This document shows positions 45,838 to 56,367 of a stretch of DNA of 64,000 nucleotides, one piece after another (within the stretch, counting starts at the first letter, position 1; each line of letters opens with the position of its first letter). The notes beneath the pieces are model-generated. The model searched no databases. It had not been told where the DNA came from and saw only the letters and a program-made list of their open reading frames with translations. Position numbers and translations under genes: made by a program. Source of the DNA: Neodontobutis hainanensis (lineage: Eukaryota > Chordata > Actinopteri > Gobiiformes > Odontobutidae). The stretch is from positions 1 through 64,000 of the forward strand of contig JALDNG010000533.1 in assembly GCA_024349245.1 (NCBI GenBank). The letters run 5' to 3'.

Positions 45838-46736
45838 GTTATGCAGTAGGTCTTGGAAAAGTATTACTGAAAACAGCTCATTTGGTTCATGGACATCCCA
45901 TCTTTGTCCTTACTGATCATAGTGTTAGCAGCTATGTGACGCCTGCTTCATTCACTATGTCTTCTTTGAGACAAACTCGTCTGTTGAAATTTTTAACAGC
46001 TTCAAATATTAACTATGTCTTTTCTGGTGTCAATATGGCTGACTGTATGGCTACAGGTGAACACCAGTGTACTGTACGTGTCACTCAACATGGAAAGGTA
46101 AGAACTGATCTCTATGCTATCCCCCTGAAACATGGACAAAAGTTATTCACTGATGGTTGCTGCTGGAGACAAAAAAATGGTACATTGATAGCTGCAGCTG
46201 CAGTTGTGTTTGAACAGAATGGTAATTTTGTACCTTTGGTTAGCCAAATCCTTGACATCTTACCTTCAGCTCAAGCTGCTAAGGTCTTGGCTATTTGTCT
46301 TGCTTTAGAGGAGAGCAAAGACCAAGATGTTGCTATTTACTCTGACTCTGCCTATGCAGTAAGTGCTTGTCTCCTTGATCTCCCTGGGTGGAGGGACAAT
46401 GGTTTCTTGACAACTAAAGGCACTCCCATTGCACACAGGGAACTGATGGAACGCCTTTATGAGTCATTGTCTCTTCCTAAATCTGTGGCTATTGTTAAAG
46501 TTCCTGGCCACTCAAAGGCCAACACTCTTGTGGCCCGTGGCAATGCGGCTGCTGATGCTTATGCTAAACAGACTGCCAACTATTTGCCCACACAGTTAGT
46601 TGTACTGGACTCTGATTTATCACCTCCTCTTGATGAAACCTTCCTGATTGAACAACATTCTCAGGCTTCCCCTGAGGAAAAGACCATGTGGTTAGCTGCT
46701 GGTTACAAATGTCTGGAATCTGGTCTTTGGGAGTAA
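45838..46736 (+). pseudogene. connection and RNase H of the outer provirus (resumed)
   Basis: The reverse transcriptase text interrupted at 28871 continues here (RYAVGLGK, then GHPIFVLTDH). A 284-codon frame holds RNase H with LFTDGCCW, ICLALEES, IYSDSAYAV and GNAAADAYAK, so all four acidic positions are recognisable. It stops at 46734 before the integrase. Confidence 0.87.
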
Positions 46737-47741
46737 GAAGGGCTTACCTGTTCTACCAATGTCTATTAAAAACTCTGTTCTGGAGGAGGCACACTCTCCC
46801 TCCCACATTGGCCTTCAGGCTATGATGACTAAACTCTTGATGTGGTCACATCCACACCTTTCTTCTATGGTTTGGCAATTTGTTAATGACTGTTCCACAT
46901 GTCAACTATTCAATGCCAGACCAACTCTGAAACCTGCTCCAGGTTCTTTTCACTCTGCTCCTGGCCAGGAGCGGAGTGTGTCATTGACTATACTGACACG
47001 ATTACCTCAGTTAATGGTAAAATATTCCTATTAGTCATTACTGACTCCTTCACAGGGTGGCCTGAAGCTTACCCCTGTGCTAAGGAAGATGCTACGTCTG
47101 TTATCAAAGCTCTGGTTACACATTACATCCCCACACATGGTTTTCCTTCATATGTGAGGTCTGACAATGGTACCCATTTTAATGCTCACAGTTTACAAAA
47201 AGTTAGGTCTACAACATAAATTTGGTTGTGTTTATCATCCACAGTCCCAGGGCAGGACAGAACGGATGAACAGAGCGTTAAAAGAAAAATTGTCAAAAAT
47301 TGTCTATCAGACAAAATTAAATTAGGTCCAAGCCCTCCCACTGTCAGACAGACAGTTAATAAAACCACTGGTTTTGCTCCATTTGAACTAATGACTGGCA
47401 GGGTTATGCAAGGCCCATCTGGTACCATTGTCCCTCACTCACAAATCCCCATCCCTGATTTGTCTCATCATGTCTATTGGAACCAACTTCACTCACTTGC
47501 ATGTAGTCTTTCTTCTCAGGTTGCCTCATCGTCGGCTGACCCTGCGGCTCCTCCACCTGACCCTCTGTGGACTCATGTTTACCTGAAGGTTCTCTCTAGG
47601 AAATGGTCTGAACCTAGATGGACAGGACCTTTTAAAGTGACTGCCAGAACTACCAAAGCTGTTCAACTCGAGTCTAAGGGCGTAGTCTCAAGGTGGTATC
47701 ACTTCTCTCAAATCAGACCTGCTGATCCACCTTCTGCTTAA
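46737..47741 (+). pseudogene. integrase of the outer provirus, broken
   Basis: Zinc-binding text (HSPSHIGL and CSTCQLF) and the core motifs TDSFTGWPEAY, VRSDNGTHF and, in another frame, HPQSQGRTER (the Glu region) are present. The C-terminal frame 47226-47741 ends with RWTGPFKV and WYHFSQIRPAD, a class I C-terminal pattern. Frameshifts near 47020, 47200 and 47270 inactivate it. Confidence 0.86.
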
Positions 47742-47786
47742 CTTTAGTTTACTTTTTCTTTATTTTTTCTTTATTTACATGGAAAT

Positions 47787-48128
47787 ATGTCTTTGTTTGG
47801 ACTGTTTCCACTGTCCAAGAGAGAAAAGTATGTGGCTGGAGTCATTATGGGTTTAGGACTACTTACTGGGATTGTGATTTTACTTTTTCAGAAAAACATT
47901 GATGGTAAACACCAGACAGCTGGACGGACAGCCAGACAAATTGACGTTGACGACTACCCTAGACAGTATCCATGTACAAACAACAGCCATCAGGAATGTA
48001 CACTCTTGTCCCAGTTCACGACGTGGAAGACCCAAATGCTGATACCATGCCTGCAGTTGTGGAGGCCATGGAGGACCAGTTCTGGCTTTAAACACAGGAA
48101 GCCATACATCCTTTTGGGAAGATGGTGA
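47787..48128 (+). CDS. short membrane-anchor ORF of the outer provirus
   Basis: An open frame of 113 codons starts MSLFGLFPLSKREK and has one hydrophobic helix (GVIMGLGLLTGIVILLF) followed by a polar tail. Its position after integrase, and the lack of any surface subunit, parallel the anchor remnant of the inner provirus. The downstream half is not recognised and may be out of the original frame. Confidence 0.5.
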   Translation: MSLFGLFPLSKREKYVAGVIMGLGLLTGIVILLFQKNIDGKHQTAGRTARQIDVDDYPRQYPCTNNSHQECTLLSQFTTWKTQMLIPCLQLWRPWRTSSGFKHRKPYILLGRW

Positions 48129-48326
48129 TTGATGTTTCTAAACGTAGTATGCTTAATTATGAAGTAGTGGGTTTCCTCTATTCTGTGTTATTATGAGTTG
48201 TGCTGTCACACGGTGTGATATGAAGGTTTACTTGTTATAATTTTTACTCTTTTACTGTTTTTACTATTTTATCTAGATGTGCCGTGTTTATTATTTGGTG
48301 TGGCCTCTTGAGGCCAAGAGAGGGAA
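48129..48326 (+). other. 3' untranslated region and polypurine tract of the outer provirus
   Basis: AAGAGAGGGAA at 48316-48326 directly precedes the 3' LTR and is the likely polypurine tract. Confidence 0.75.
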
Positions 48327-48795
48327 TGAAGAATAATAAAGATAATACAAAGTTTATTTACTTGTTCAATGAAATACATTATTAGAAACATAGTTCTTTT
48401 ACAGATAACAGCACAGTTGAACAACAGTGGAAAAACACTGAGTGCTGATGTGGCCTTAGACCGTTGCTGGGAGAAACTGAAACAACACCTGTCCAATGAG
48501 AAGACTGTTAGAATAGATTCATGCATATTCATATTGTGCCTTACATGTACTGGGCAACTCAGATGACTTGTTGTCTCTCCGATGGTCAAGAGGACAACAC
48601 AGATTGTGTGTTAGAGACCCAGAATATTTTGTATTAGCTTATTTTGTTAGAATAAATTGCTTGGTGGATAATTCCTCGTCGCCTGGCTCATTTCTCTCGA
48701 TTCTGAACATGCTCCCATTGTTAGACTAAAGCTTGAGTGATTTTTATAGGAAAGTATAGGAGTCAGATAGACATAGTTTAAGTTTAGGTCTAACA
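48327..48795 (+). repeat. 3' LTR of the outer provirus
   Basis: 469 bp; matches 22315-22829 apart from the 41-bp insertion there and other small changes. Confidence 0.9.
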
Positions 48796-48799
48796 ATTC

Positions 48800-49277
48800 T
48801 TTGAACCAATTATGTTGGTTCCTGCTGTATGCATATTTTATTGTTAAGGTTACAGTAAATTAAGATCTTACAGTTCATTTATTTGTATAGTTTGTCCTCT
48901 ATTTAATGTAAACAATTATAGACCATTGCATCGTTACATGGTGCATTATCTTATACATAGTTCGACCATTTGTATGTATAGTACAAACTTAAAAAAATAT
49001 TCCTCATGCAATTTATTGGTGCATTATATTTTACACCAATACAAGTTACACACCAAGTTGACCACGACACACAGTGTTGTTTTGCCATGGCACAATTCCG
49101 TGAAGTGACTGAAATGTCGTTTCAAACACAGTGGAACCCGCTCGCGTCAACTAGCGTTTCGGCGGTGTACTGCAGAGCAAAACAGACATACGCAGAGGTA
49201 TAAATGCTCACGACGGCGTCGCCTACGTGCGTAGCCTACGACGTACACTACGGCGTACACTACGGCGTACACCCGAC
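48800..49277 (-). repeat. Harbinger left arm, inverted copy (second half)
   Basis: Continues the inverted arm that starts at 21946 and was cut by the outer provirus at 22314. Its outer end (ACACCCGACGCAGAAGCATA) is the complement of the left terminus of the element. Confidence 0.88.
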
Positions 49278-49414
49278 GCAGAAGCATAAATCGGCCTGTA
49301 GTTACATTTTGGAGGAGGTGCGCGTCAGGGTACAGTTTAGGGTAGTCTACACGTCACTGCGTATGCTACGCCGTACCTTCTACGCGCACCCTACGCAGAA
49401 GCATAAATCGGCCT
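49278..49414 (+). repeat. Harbinger right end
   Basis: Matches 52995-53107 of the second Harbinger, ending CGCAGAAGCATAAATCGGCC and T, followed by TTA. Confidence 0.85.
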
Positions 49415-49425
49415 TTAGCCGTGAT

Positions 49426-49567
49426 ATGAACGAGGAAGACAGGGAAAGAGTCATGTCTTTCCTTAAGAAAGAAAAAACAGGGGCTTAAAAACTAAAAGAA
49501 AAGAAAATTAAAGAGATAAAGGCAAATGAAGGCAAGCAGTTGCTTACTCAGTTTTTTTTTAAGAAAG
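49426..49567 (+). pseudogene. hAT transposase N-terminal exon (ZMYM1-like)
   Basis: After the Harbinger, the large hAT resumes with MNEEDRERVMSFLKKEKTGA, a TAA at 49486, then KLKEKKIKEIKANEGKQLL and TQFF, and a GTGAGC donor. This basic, Lys-rich start is typical of ZMYM1-like hAT proteins. Its phase fits the exon at 53182. One stop codon interrupts it. Confidence 0.65.
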
Positions 49568-49601
49568 GTGAGCTCCAAATGCATCATCGAGCATTGACAT
49601 T

Positions 49602-50645
49602 CAGGGGCGGAGCCAGAGGGGTGGCTTGGGGTGGCCCACGCCAACCCTGAAATTCGATTGGCCACCCCAGGTGCCACCCGAAAATCCTACTCTACGATTG
49701 GCCATTAACATGATCAAAGGCGAAACCTTTGTTGACGCACTTGCTGCCTTATAAATCAGTGCGGGAGCTTGGACAGTCACAGTCAGACACCAGAACTCAG
49801 AAATGTAAGTAGCAAGTGTTTGATGTAAGCTAACCAACGATACATGGCTTATTGTTTTTTAGCATGTGCATTTACAGCAGTACTACTTGTGCTAGCACGC
49901 AAAGATATCTATTTACCTATCACATCTGCCTTGATATCTAATCGCACACAGCCCAGTATCACGTCTGTTGAATCACGTCATGTAGTTTATCTACTGTACC
50001 TGCCTATTCTGCCTACTCAATCGACATTTGCTAGGTAATTAACTGTTAACTTTTGTAAAACGCATTTAATGATTTATCATTAGCAGATTAGCAGACGTAA
50101 TTGTGTGCAAAAAAACGTAGCCTACATTATATTTTAACCAAGGAACCAAATTAAACACGCTAGCAAGGTAGCTCGCCCCTACCTTCAGTAAGTTAGGCTT
50201 AGGCTATATTCCCAGATAAATTCCACGCAGGCCAGGGTTTAGTTTTTGTTTGTTCTATATATATAGTCAATGTTTTCAAGCCCTGTGTTGCTAACATACC
50301 TACAGTTGGCTGTGAAATTAAGGTCTAGTGTACTGGTGGGTTTAATTGAATTTGAGTAATAGGATATGCAACCATTTACATCTGGAGATAGTTATTTATT
50401 TTGCCAATTATGTTTGAGTTGTTATTGTGAAAAACAAAACATCTTGAAGGTGTATTTTTACGTTTGAGATGTTTGTTTATTTATATTTAATTTTATTCAA
50501 ATAAAAGAAATTTGATGTAAGAGTACGGTCTTTGTCCTTCAATTTATGAGTATGGTGTTTGATGCATGATTTTATGATGCCACCCTTGAATTAATCAGTG
50601 CTCCACTAAGGCCACCCCTGTTAAAAAAGTCTAGAATCGCCACTG
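49602..50645 (+). mobile_element. nonautonomous hAT-like element, 1.04 kb
   Basis: TTGACATT occurs at 49594-49601 and 50646-50653. The ends are CAGGGGCGGAGCCAGAGGGG and the complement of CAGTGGCGATTCTAG, with GGCCACCCC near both. It contains no transposase. It lies in the first intron of the large hAT. Confidence 0.9.
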
Positions 50646-50653
50646 TTGACATT

Positions 50654-51152
50654 GTTTTACATAAATATCTACTCCAGGTAGAATAGCATACATTTATGTT
50701 CATACTCTATTTGAGTAATATACCAATACTTTATAGTATCACACCCTACATAGCGAGCAAACAATAGGCTATGTCCGGGTAAATAACGGAGTGAGAAGCA
50801 GACGGAGGCGGAGCTGGGAGCTCCAGGCAGCTGCGCAGCTTGTCTCCTCTTCTGCTGCAGTTCTCCCCAGAGTCAGAAATTTACATGAAAACACTGTATA
50901 TTTCCCTCCATTGTCAAACTCTTTCACCTCCGAAAACACAGCTTGTTAGCGCCTGTTTTACCGCATCGTTATGCAAATTAGCTCCCGCACGCTCTTACGT
51001 TAAGAACAGGATTGTTTTCAGGTTAATGCACATCTTAATGATTTTAAAACGTTATTCAAAGACTGAATGTCTAGTTTGGCGGTTAGTGTTCCCTGTGATT
51101 CTATAGTCTGCATTTATTTTAAACAGACAAATAACCAGCAATTAACTTGTAC
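50654..51152 (+). other. interior of the large hAT, no coding motif
   Basis: Includes a GC-rich block at 50800-51000. Nothing recognised. Confidence 0.5.
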
Positions 51153-52007
51153 TTAAGGCTGATTTATGCTTCTGCGTCGGGTGTACGCCGTAGTGTACGC
51201 ACGTAGGCGACGCCGTCGTGAGCATTTATACTTCTGCGTATGTCTGTTTGGCTCTGCAGTACACCGCCGAAACGCTAGTTGACGCGAGCGGGTTCCACTG
51301 TGTTTGAAACGACATTTCAGTCCACGGAATTGTTTTTTTTTTTATATATATATTTTTCACCCCACGGAATTGTGCCAAGGCAAAACAACATTGTGCTTCG
51401 TGGTCAACCTGGTGTGTAACTTGTATTGGTGTAAAATATAATGCACCAATAAATGACATGAGGATATTTTATTTTTTTAAGTTTGTACTATACATACAAA
51501 TGGTCGAACTATGTATAAGATAATGCACCATGTAAAGGTGCAATGGTCTATAATTGTTTACATTAAATAGATGCAAAAGAGCAAACTATACAAATAAATT
51601 AACTGTAAGATCTTAATTTAACCTTAACCATAAGATATGCATACAGCGGGAACCAACATAATTGGGTCAAACTATATACACAAATTGTTCGATGCAAAAG
51701 ATAGTAAAAAAACAGGTGCAACGGTCTTGAATTGTAAATTAAAAATAGATGCAAAAGAGCAAACACAGACACATGTGCAACTATTAGTTAATGTTTATTT
51801 ACAATAACCTTCACACATTTTTGAAACAGCAGTATTTTTTTAATAAAAGTGTAAACCATATACAAATATGGGCATGACAGTGCAATGTATTAATGTGCAA
51901 TGATCTACAATTATTATCAAAAATAGATGTAAAAGAGAAACTTAACAAATGATGCAAACTACTGTATAACCTGCATGAATTGGTGTGAACAGACAGTAAA
52001 TAAAAAC

Positions 52008-52414
52008 CTCCGCAGCATATCTGCAACAGTTTGTCCAAACCTGTCGCTCTCACCATTGCCTTGACACAGTCTCTGTTGAGCTCCACCCGCCGTTCCTCCA
52101 ACTGAGCCTCCAACCGACCAACCTGCACTTGGACCCAGTCATCTTTTTCTTTTCTCTTTCTTTTTTGTGCCATACTTGGACTGGGGGACAGAAGAGATGA
52201 CTGCGGGGACAGAAGAGATGGCTGCGGGGACAGAAGAGATGGCTGCGGGGACAGAAGAGATGGCTGCGGGGACAGAAGAGATGGCTGCGGGACAGAAGAG
52301 ATGGCTGCGGGGACAGAAGAGATGGCTGCGGGGACAGAAGAGATGACTGGTGATGGGGGCTGGAGGTCTCACATCCGATAAACCAGTGGAGTTTGAGCTG
52401 GTATCAGTCCCATC
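52008..52414 (-). pseudogene. MADF-BESS-like second exon (minus strand)
   Basis: Starts after a CACAG acceptor with DGTDTSSNSTGLSD, passes through the coding minisatellite (SHLFCP and AAISSVP repeats) and reaches a Lys/Arg-rich stretch. The frame then shifts to MAQKRKRKEKDDWVQVQVG with RLEAQLEERR, a possible coiled coil. The BESS-like end seen in the other copy is out of frame here. Confidence 0.65.
52188..52345 (-). repeat. minisatellite in the second Harbinger
   Basis: About eight copies of a 20-21-bp unit close to GACAGAAGAGATGGCTGCGG. Confidence 0.93.
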
Positions 52415-52714
52415 CTGTGAATATGAAAAAAATAGCAAATAGTATAAGTTATACATAAAAGATGATGCATTCATTGGTAAATCATAGATAGATAGAGCTA
52501 TAATAACTGCATATTCATACATTGCAAATGCAATTACAATCTATTATATTATATAAATACAACCCATTACATATAATTACAACCTATTACACATGCTTTT
52601 TGACTCACAGTTATATTATTTTTGCAAAAAAAATACCCATGTGGTAGCATTGCTAGTTAAGTTAGCTAACCGAAACACAATAGAAGTACATAAAAGGACG
52701 TGCATTATTTACCT

Positions 52715-52958
52715 TATCGTCAAAGTTTGACTCCGTAAGCCGATGTTTGACATGAGGTGCCAGCCAAGATAGGAATATATAAAACGCTGGGCTTGTTTTT
52801 CCTCCTGGATCCCCGCTCCTTGAGGCAAGTTTTTTACGGAGACGAACGTACTTGTCTCGAGAGTTCTTCCATCTCTTTATGCACTCCGCTACATCTAAAC
52901 CCACGATGGAGAAGGCTGTATTTCCTCACTTCTTCAATTAATCGCCCGATAACTTAGT
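52715..52958 (-). pseudogene. MADF-like DNA-binding first exon
   Basis: On the minus strand a start MEMD is followed by TAA, then VIGRLIEEVRKYSLLH, and in another frame CIKRWKNSRDKYVRLRKKL, SGDPGG and PAFYIFLSWLAPHVKHRLTE. LIEEV..Y and RWKNLRDKY are MADF signatures. The middle of the domain is missing. The exon ends SNFDDK at a GTAAAT donor. It once encoded the DNA-binding partner of a Harbinger transposase. Confidence 0.72.
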
Positions 52959-53181
52959 CCATTTCCATGTTGGCTCTTCACTGAATTTCGGAATTTAAAA
53001 ATGGCGGGCGGTCCAGTGCGCCGTAGGGTACGGCGTAGGGTACACGTCACTGCGTATGCTACGCCGTAGCTTCGACGCGCACCCTACGCAGAAGCATAAA
53101 TCAGCCTTTAGTCTCCACTTTAAAAAAGTTATTGTGACAATAAAGGACATTTTAACAACCATTTGAAGCCATATATTTCAG

Positions 53182-53245
53182 TTTCAGACACTGCAGCAGC
53201 AGGCCCCTCATCATAGCCAAGTGAAAGCAGTGACAATGAGACAAG
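53182..53245 (+). pseudogene. hAT transposase second exon
   Basis: Between TTTCAG and GTGAGC the frame reads SDTAAAGPSS, a TAG, then PSESSDNETR. Its phase matches the donor at 49567. Ser-rich linkers of this kind follow the N-terminus in ZMYM1-like hAT proteins. Confidence 0.55.
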
Positions 53246-53329
53246 GTGAGCTTTTGGCTACTTGGTAATTAGTAATGAAGTGTTAAGAGGAAATAAGCAA
53301 AATGGGTACATTGTTATTGTACAAATTTA

Positions 53330-53543
53330 AACTTTCAAGAGATAGTTCGCGCAAAAATTTAAATTCTGTCATAATTTACTCTCCCTCAAGTGTTTCCAAA
53401 ACTGTATGATTTCCTTTCTTCTGCTATACACGAAAGAAGATATTTTAAAGAAGGTTGGTAATTAAACAGTTGCTGGTCCCCATTGACTTCCATTTTTCAT
53501 GGTTTGGTTACCGACTTTCTTCAAAATATCTTATTTTGCACAG
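53330..53543. repeat. dispersed fish repeat
   Basis: Contains TTCTGTCATAATTTACTCTC, GAAAGAAGATATTTTAAAG and GCTGGTCCCCATTGACTTCC followed by an inverted copy of part of it. This is a very common palindromic fish MITE. Confidence 0.7.
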
Positions 53544-53760
53544 TCCCAGTGACTGTAGCTGGAGGAGAACGTGCTTTCAGTAAACTCAAACTTGTAAAGA
53601 AGTATTTAAGATCAACAATGTCCCAGGATAGACTGAACAGCCTTGCCATACTCTCTGTAGAAAGTCAGTTGGCCAAAAAAAACTGTACTCTAAAGTCCAG
53701 ATCAGCAAATTTGCACATGCAGGCACTCCTCAATGGGCATTTAGTAAAAAAAAAAAACGT
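53544..53760 (+). pseudogene. hAT transposase C-terminal dimerisation domain
   Basis: The plus strand reads VTVAGGERAFSKLKLVKKYL followed by RSTMSQDRLNSLAILSVES and QLAKKN, the hAT C-terminal dimerisation region of ZMYM1-like transposases. The whole catalytic centre that should precede it is absent, so the transposase suffered a large internal deletion. AATAAA at 53915-53920 may be its poly(A) signal. Confidence 0.85.
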
Positions 53761-54091
53761 TATTCAGTTTGTGTTTATTAATGTTCAGACCAAAGTTTTT
53801 CTCATTTGGTTTGGTCATTGTTCAGAACTGCTTTACAGTAGCCTATATTTGATTTAGTCCAGGTTTGGACTTGTTAGACCTTTTGTCATCTCAGTACGTT
53901 GTAGTACTTTTTACAATAAAACAAAAATATATTAATAAGATTGTGCCTTATTTTGTTTAAATTTTAAGTGTTTTATGATTAAAAATGCAATACCCCACCC
54001 ATTGGTATCACTATCGAGTGTTTGGTGCGGGGCCCAGCAAGATGGTTTGTACCCAGGGCCCAAAATTTGGTGCTACGCCGCTGAGACTAGC

Positions 54092-54683
54092 TACTAGAAA
54101 ATCCACCGTTTTTAAATTTATAAACGTGACATACAAGCACTTGAAGCGGCTGCCAGGACTGCATTTTGTTTCGACGCGGTGCTGAAGCACTGTGGAGTGC
54201 CCCCTTATTCGTGGCCCATTGAGGACTGCAGTTGCTATAGCAACACGGTCGGTGGTGAGTGGGCGGTGCTGTTGTTAGTGCAGCAATGCTGTAACAGAGA
54301 ACACTGTTGAGACTGAGGAAAGCAGGGGACGGCTGTCTGACAAACGGATTTTATTTGGTTTCATTTACACCTAACACTACAACTTACTCTCATGGGGAGC
54401 TGGTGACGCTGCTCCTCCCCTGCCCTCATCTCTCTCCTGCTGCTGAACACCGCTCCACGCTTCGAACAGGGATTTGAAGAAGTGTAATCACATGTAGCGG
54501 ATTATCTCACGGTCTGGTGTATCTTCTGCTCTGCTCCGGGGCTGCGAGCGTCCCCGATGGTCCCGGAATCCACAAACAGCGGCAGTCAGCAGCACTAACC
54601 TGTGGATGTTACCGGGAAGAGGTGGTGTTCCCATTAGCCATCACGCCGTGCGTCCTCCATCGATCAGAAGCTTGCTGTCAGAG
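54092..54683 (+). promoter_or_regulatory. likely gprin promoter and 5' untranslated exon
   Basis: A GC- and CpG-rich block without coding motif, with a CAACACGG/GGGCGG stretch near 54240-54265, ends in TCAGAG|GTAGGC. The next acceptor in register is TTTTCACAG at 56360, just before the gprin start codon. The transcription start is not defined. The large hAT ends only nine bases upstream of this block. Confidence 0.5.
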
Positions 54684-55059
54684 GTAGGCCCAGGGCCACG
54701 CTTCCTTTGATAGATGTGAGTGTGATGTGAGACAGGCGTTATATTAGTGGGCTCATATGTAGATGCTATGTCATTAGAAAAGTTAGTGTTGTAGGCTACA
54801 CTCAGTGATACAGGTTGCACCTGTACCTGCTATCAACTCTAGTCTTTGAGCTTTGGTCAAACTGCTGCAGCTGTGAAACATTGCTCTCTCCAACTCACAG
54901 CCTCTGCTTCCTCTAAAGCTTTTAAGTGCTGCACTACACAAACAGACTCTACTTGGTCATTACATCTAATGAGATCATCTTTTTTAGATCACCATGAGAT
55001 AGGTGACTCTTTAAATGTCTAATTGTGATTAATGTCAATCTGAATGTCTGTGTGATACC
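54684..55059. other. gprin intron, no feature seen
   Basis: Nothing recognised before the LINE. Confidence 0.5.
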
Positions 55060-56078
55060 CTGTCTGATGCAAACTTTCCTTTTTATGCAGATGACACAGT
55101 TATTTACTGCTGTGCACCCTCTCTTAATCAAGCCATTGCACATTTACAGAATGCCTTCACTGTGGTCCAAAACACGTTGCTACAGTTGAAACTTGTGCTT
55201 AATGCAGAAAAACACAAATGTATGCTCTTCACGGGCACTCGGAATAGACCACTCAGTGACTACTCTTGACGGACGTGAAATACAGACTGTTACAACTTAT
55301 AAGTATCTTGGTATTGTTATTGATGATTGCCTGTCATTTAAGCCTCATGTTCACCTTCTAGTGAGAAAGTTGAGGCTAAATCAGGGCTTTTACGAAATAA
55401 GCTGTGTTTTTCTTTTAATGTTAAAAAACGGTTAGTGGCATCCACTTTTTTATCTGTGCTGGACTATGGTGATATATTATATATGCATTCCTCTGCTCAA
55501 TGCCTTCAAAAGATTGATGCAACCTATCATTCATTGCTGAGATTTATTACTAACTGTAAAGCTCGCACCCACCACTGTGAGCTGTACTCGTGTAGGGCGG
55601 TCTGCTCTGGCCACACGGAGGCTTTGTCATTGGTACATTTTTATATATAAGGCTATTCTTGGTGTGCTTCCATCCTATTTATGTTCACTTCTTACGAAAA
55701 AGTGCTGGTCATTACTCTCTCCGTTCTCAGGCTGTTGTTTTGTTTTCTGTCCCACAGGTCAGTACTGAGCTGGGTAAAAAGGCCTTTGTTTATTCTGCTC
55801 CCTTTACATGGAATTTGTTGCAGAACAACTTAAAACTTAGTAAATTGATTTCTTTGAGTGTTTTTAAGTTAAAAATTAGATGTTTTGAGTTGGCATCCCT
55901 CACATGTCAATGTTTTAATTGAGATTTCATTGTAAGTGCATAATTGTGTGTCTTTGTACGTATGTAATGATGTGATGTAATTCAGCTGCCCATCTTGGCC
56001 AGGTCTCACTTGCAAAAGAGATTTTTAATCTCAATGGGCTTTTCCTGGTTAAATAAAGGATAAATAAAAAATAAAATA
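55060..56078 (+). mobile_element. 5'-truncated LINE in the gprin intron
   Basis: The plus strand starts inside the reverse transcriptase at FYADDTVIYCC, then LKLVLNAEKHKCMLF, TYKYLGIVID and FVYSAPFTWNLLQNNL, in several frames. It ends with a well-known fish LINE 3' end (AAAAGAGATTTTTAATCTCA, then CCTGGTTAAATAAAGG) and an ATAAA-type tail. It is CR1/L2-like and inactive. Confidence 0.82.
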
Positions 56079-56360
56079 AAAATACCCGGTGATGACCTCA
56101 GCTGCTGGGACAGGATCAATTAGGACTTTATGATGAGAACAGTAACCTCAAGAATATAACGACCAATTGACCACCATTTATTGATATTTGCCAAAGACAT
56201 GTTATCACCAGATCAGCTTGTTAATTTTTACCAGTATGTTAAAGAATTTAGAGAAAAGTACATACTCAGGAATATACTGTATATCAAAATTGCCAACACT
56301 GAATGGAGGCTGTTTGTTATATTGCTGCAACTAAAATGACGGAGGTATGTGTTTTCACAG
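56079..56360. other. gprin intron 3' part
   Basis: Ends in TTTTCACAG, a good acceptor. Confidence 0.55.
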
Positions 56361-56367
56361 GTGTCCC

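Larger units (their letters stand above)
22315..48795 (+). mobile_element. endogenous retrovirus, tRNA-Trp primer type (outer provirus)
   Basis: Two LTRs (22315-22829 and 48327-48795) frame a leader, gag, protease, reverse transcriptase, RNase H, integrase and a short membrane-anchor frame. The provirus lies in the inverted Harbinger arm, whose two halves meet at its borders. A diverged 4-bp duplication (ATAA and ATTC, from ATAG in related copies) is possible. It is interrupted by a LINE at 23424-24761 and by the tandem tRNA-Leu provirus at 28872-45833. All frames are broken. Pol motifs suggest a gamma/epsilon-like (class I) lineage. Confidence 0.9.
20116..49414 (+). mobile_element. PIF/Harbinger element, rearranged, carrying two retroviruses
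   Basis: TTA lies on both sides (20113-20115 and 49415-49417) and the ends resemble those of the complete copy at 51156-53107 (ATTTATGCTTCTG... and its complement). The order is left end and arm (20116-20985), MADF-BESS-like exons, an inverted copy of the left arm (21946-22314 continuing at 48800-49277), then the right end (49278-49414). The outer retrovirus interrupts the second arm copy. No Harbinger transposase is present. Confidence 0.85.
51156..53107 (-). mobile_element. PIF/Harbinger-type element, complete ends, 1.95 kb
   Basis: TTA lies at 51153-51155 and 53108-53110. The ends AGGCTGATTTATGCTTCTGC and GCAGAAGCATAAATCAGCCT are perfect complements. It carries a MADF-BESS-like gene on the minus strand and no transposase, so it depends on another element. 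It shares sequence along its length with the rearranged copy at 20116-49414. Confidence 0.92.
19835..54083 (+). mobile_element. hAT element (ZMYM1-like) expanded to 34 kb by nested insertions
   Basis: AGACTAGC occurs directly at 19827-19834 and 54084-54091. The termini are CAGGGGCGTCGGAC on the left and the complement of CAGCGGCGTAGCACC on the right, with CCAGGGCCC near both ends. The 8-bp duplication and CAG ends mark hAT. Its own sequence is only the parts not covered by the two Harbinger elements, the inner hAT and the retroviruses. Transposase pieces lie at 49426-49567, 53182-53245 and 53544-53760. Confidence 0.88.
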
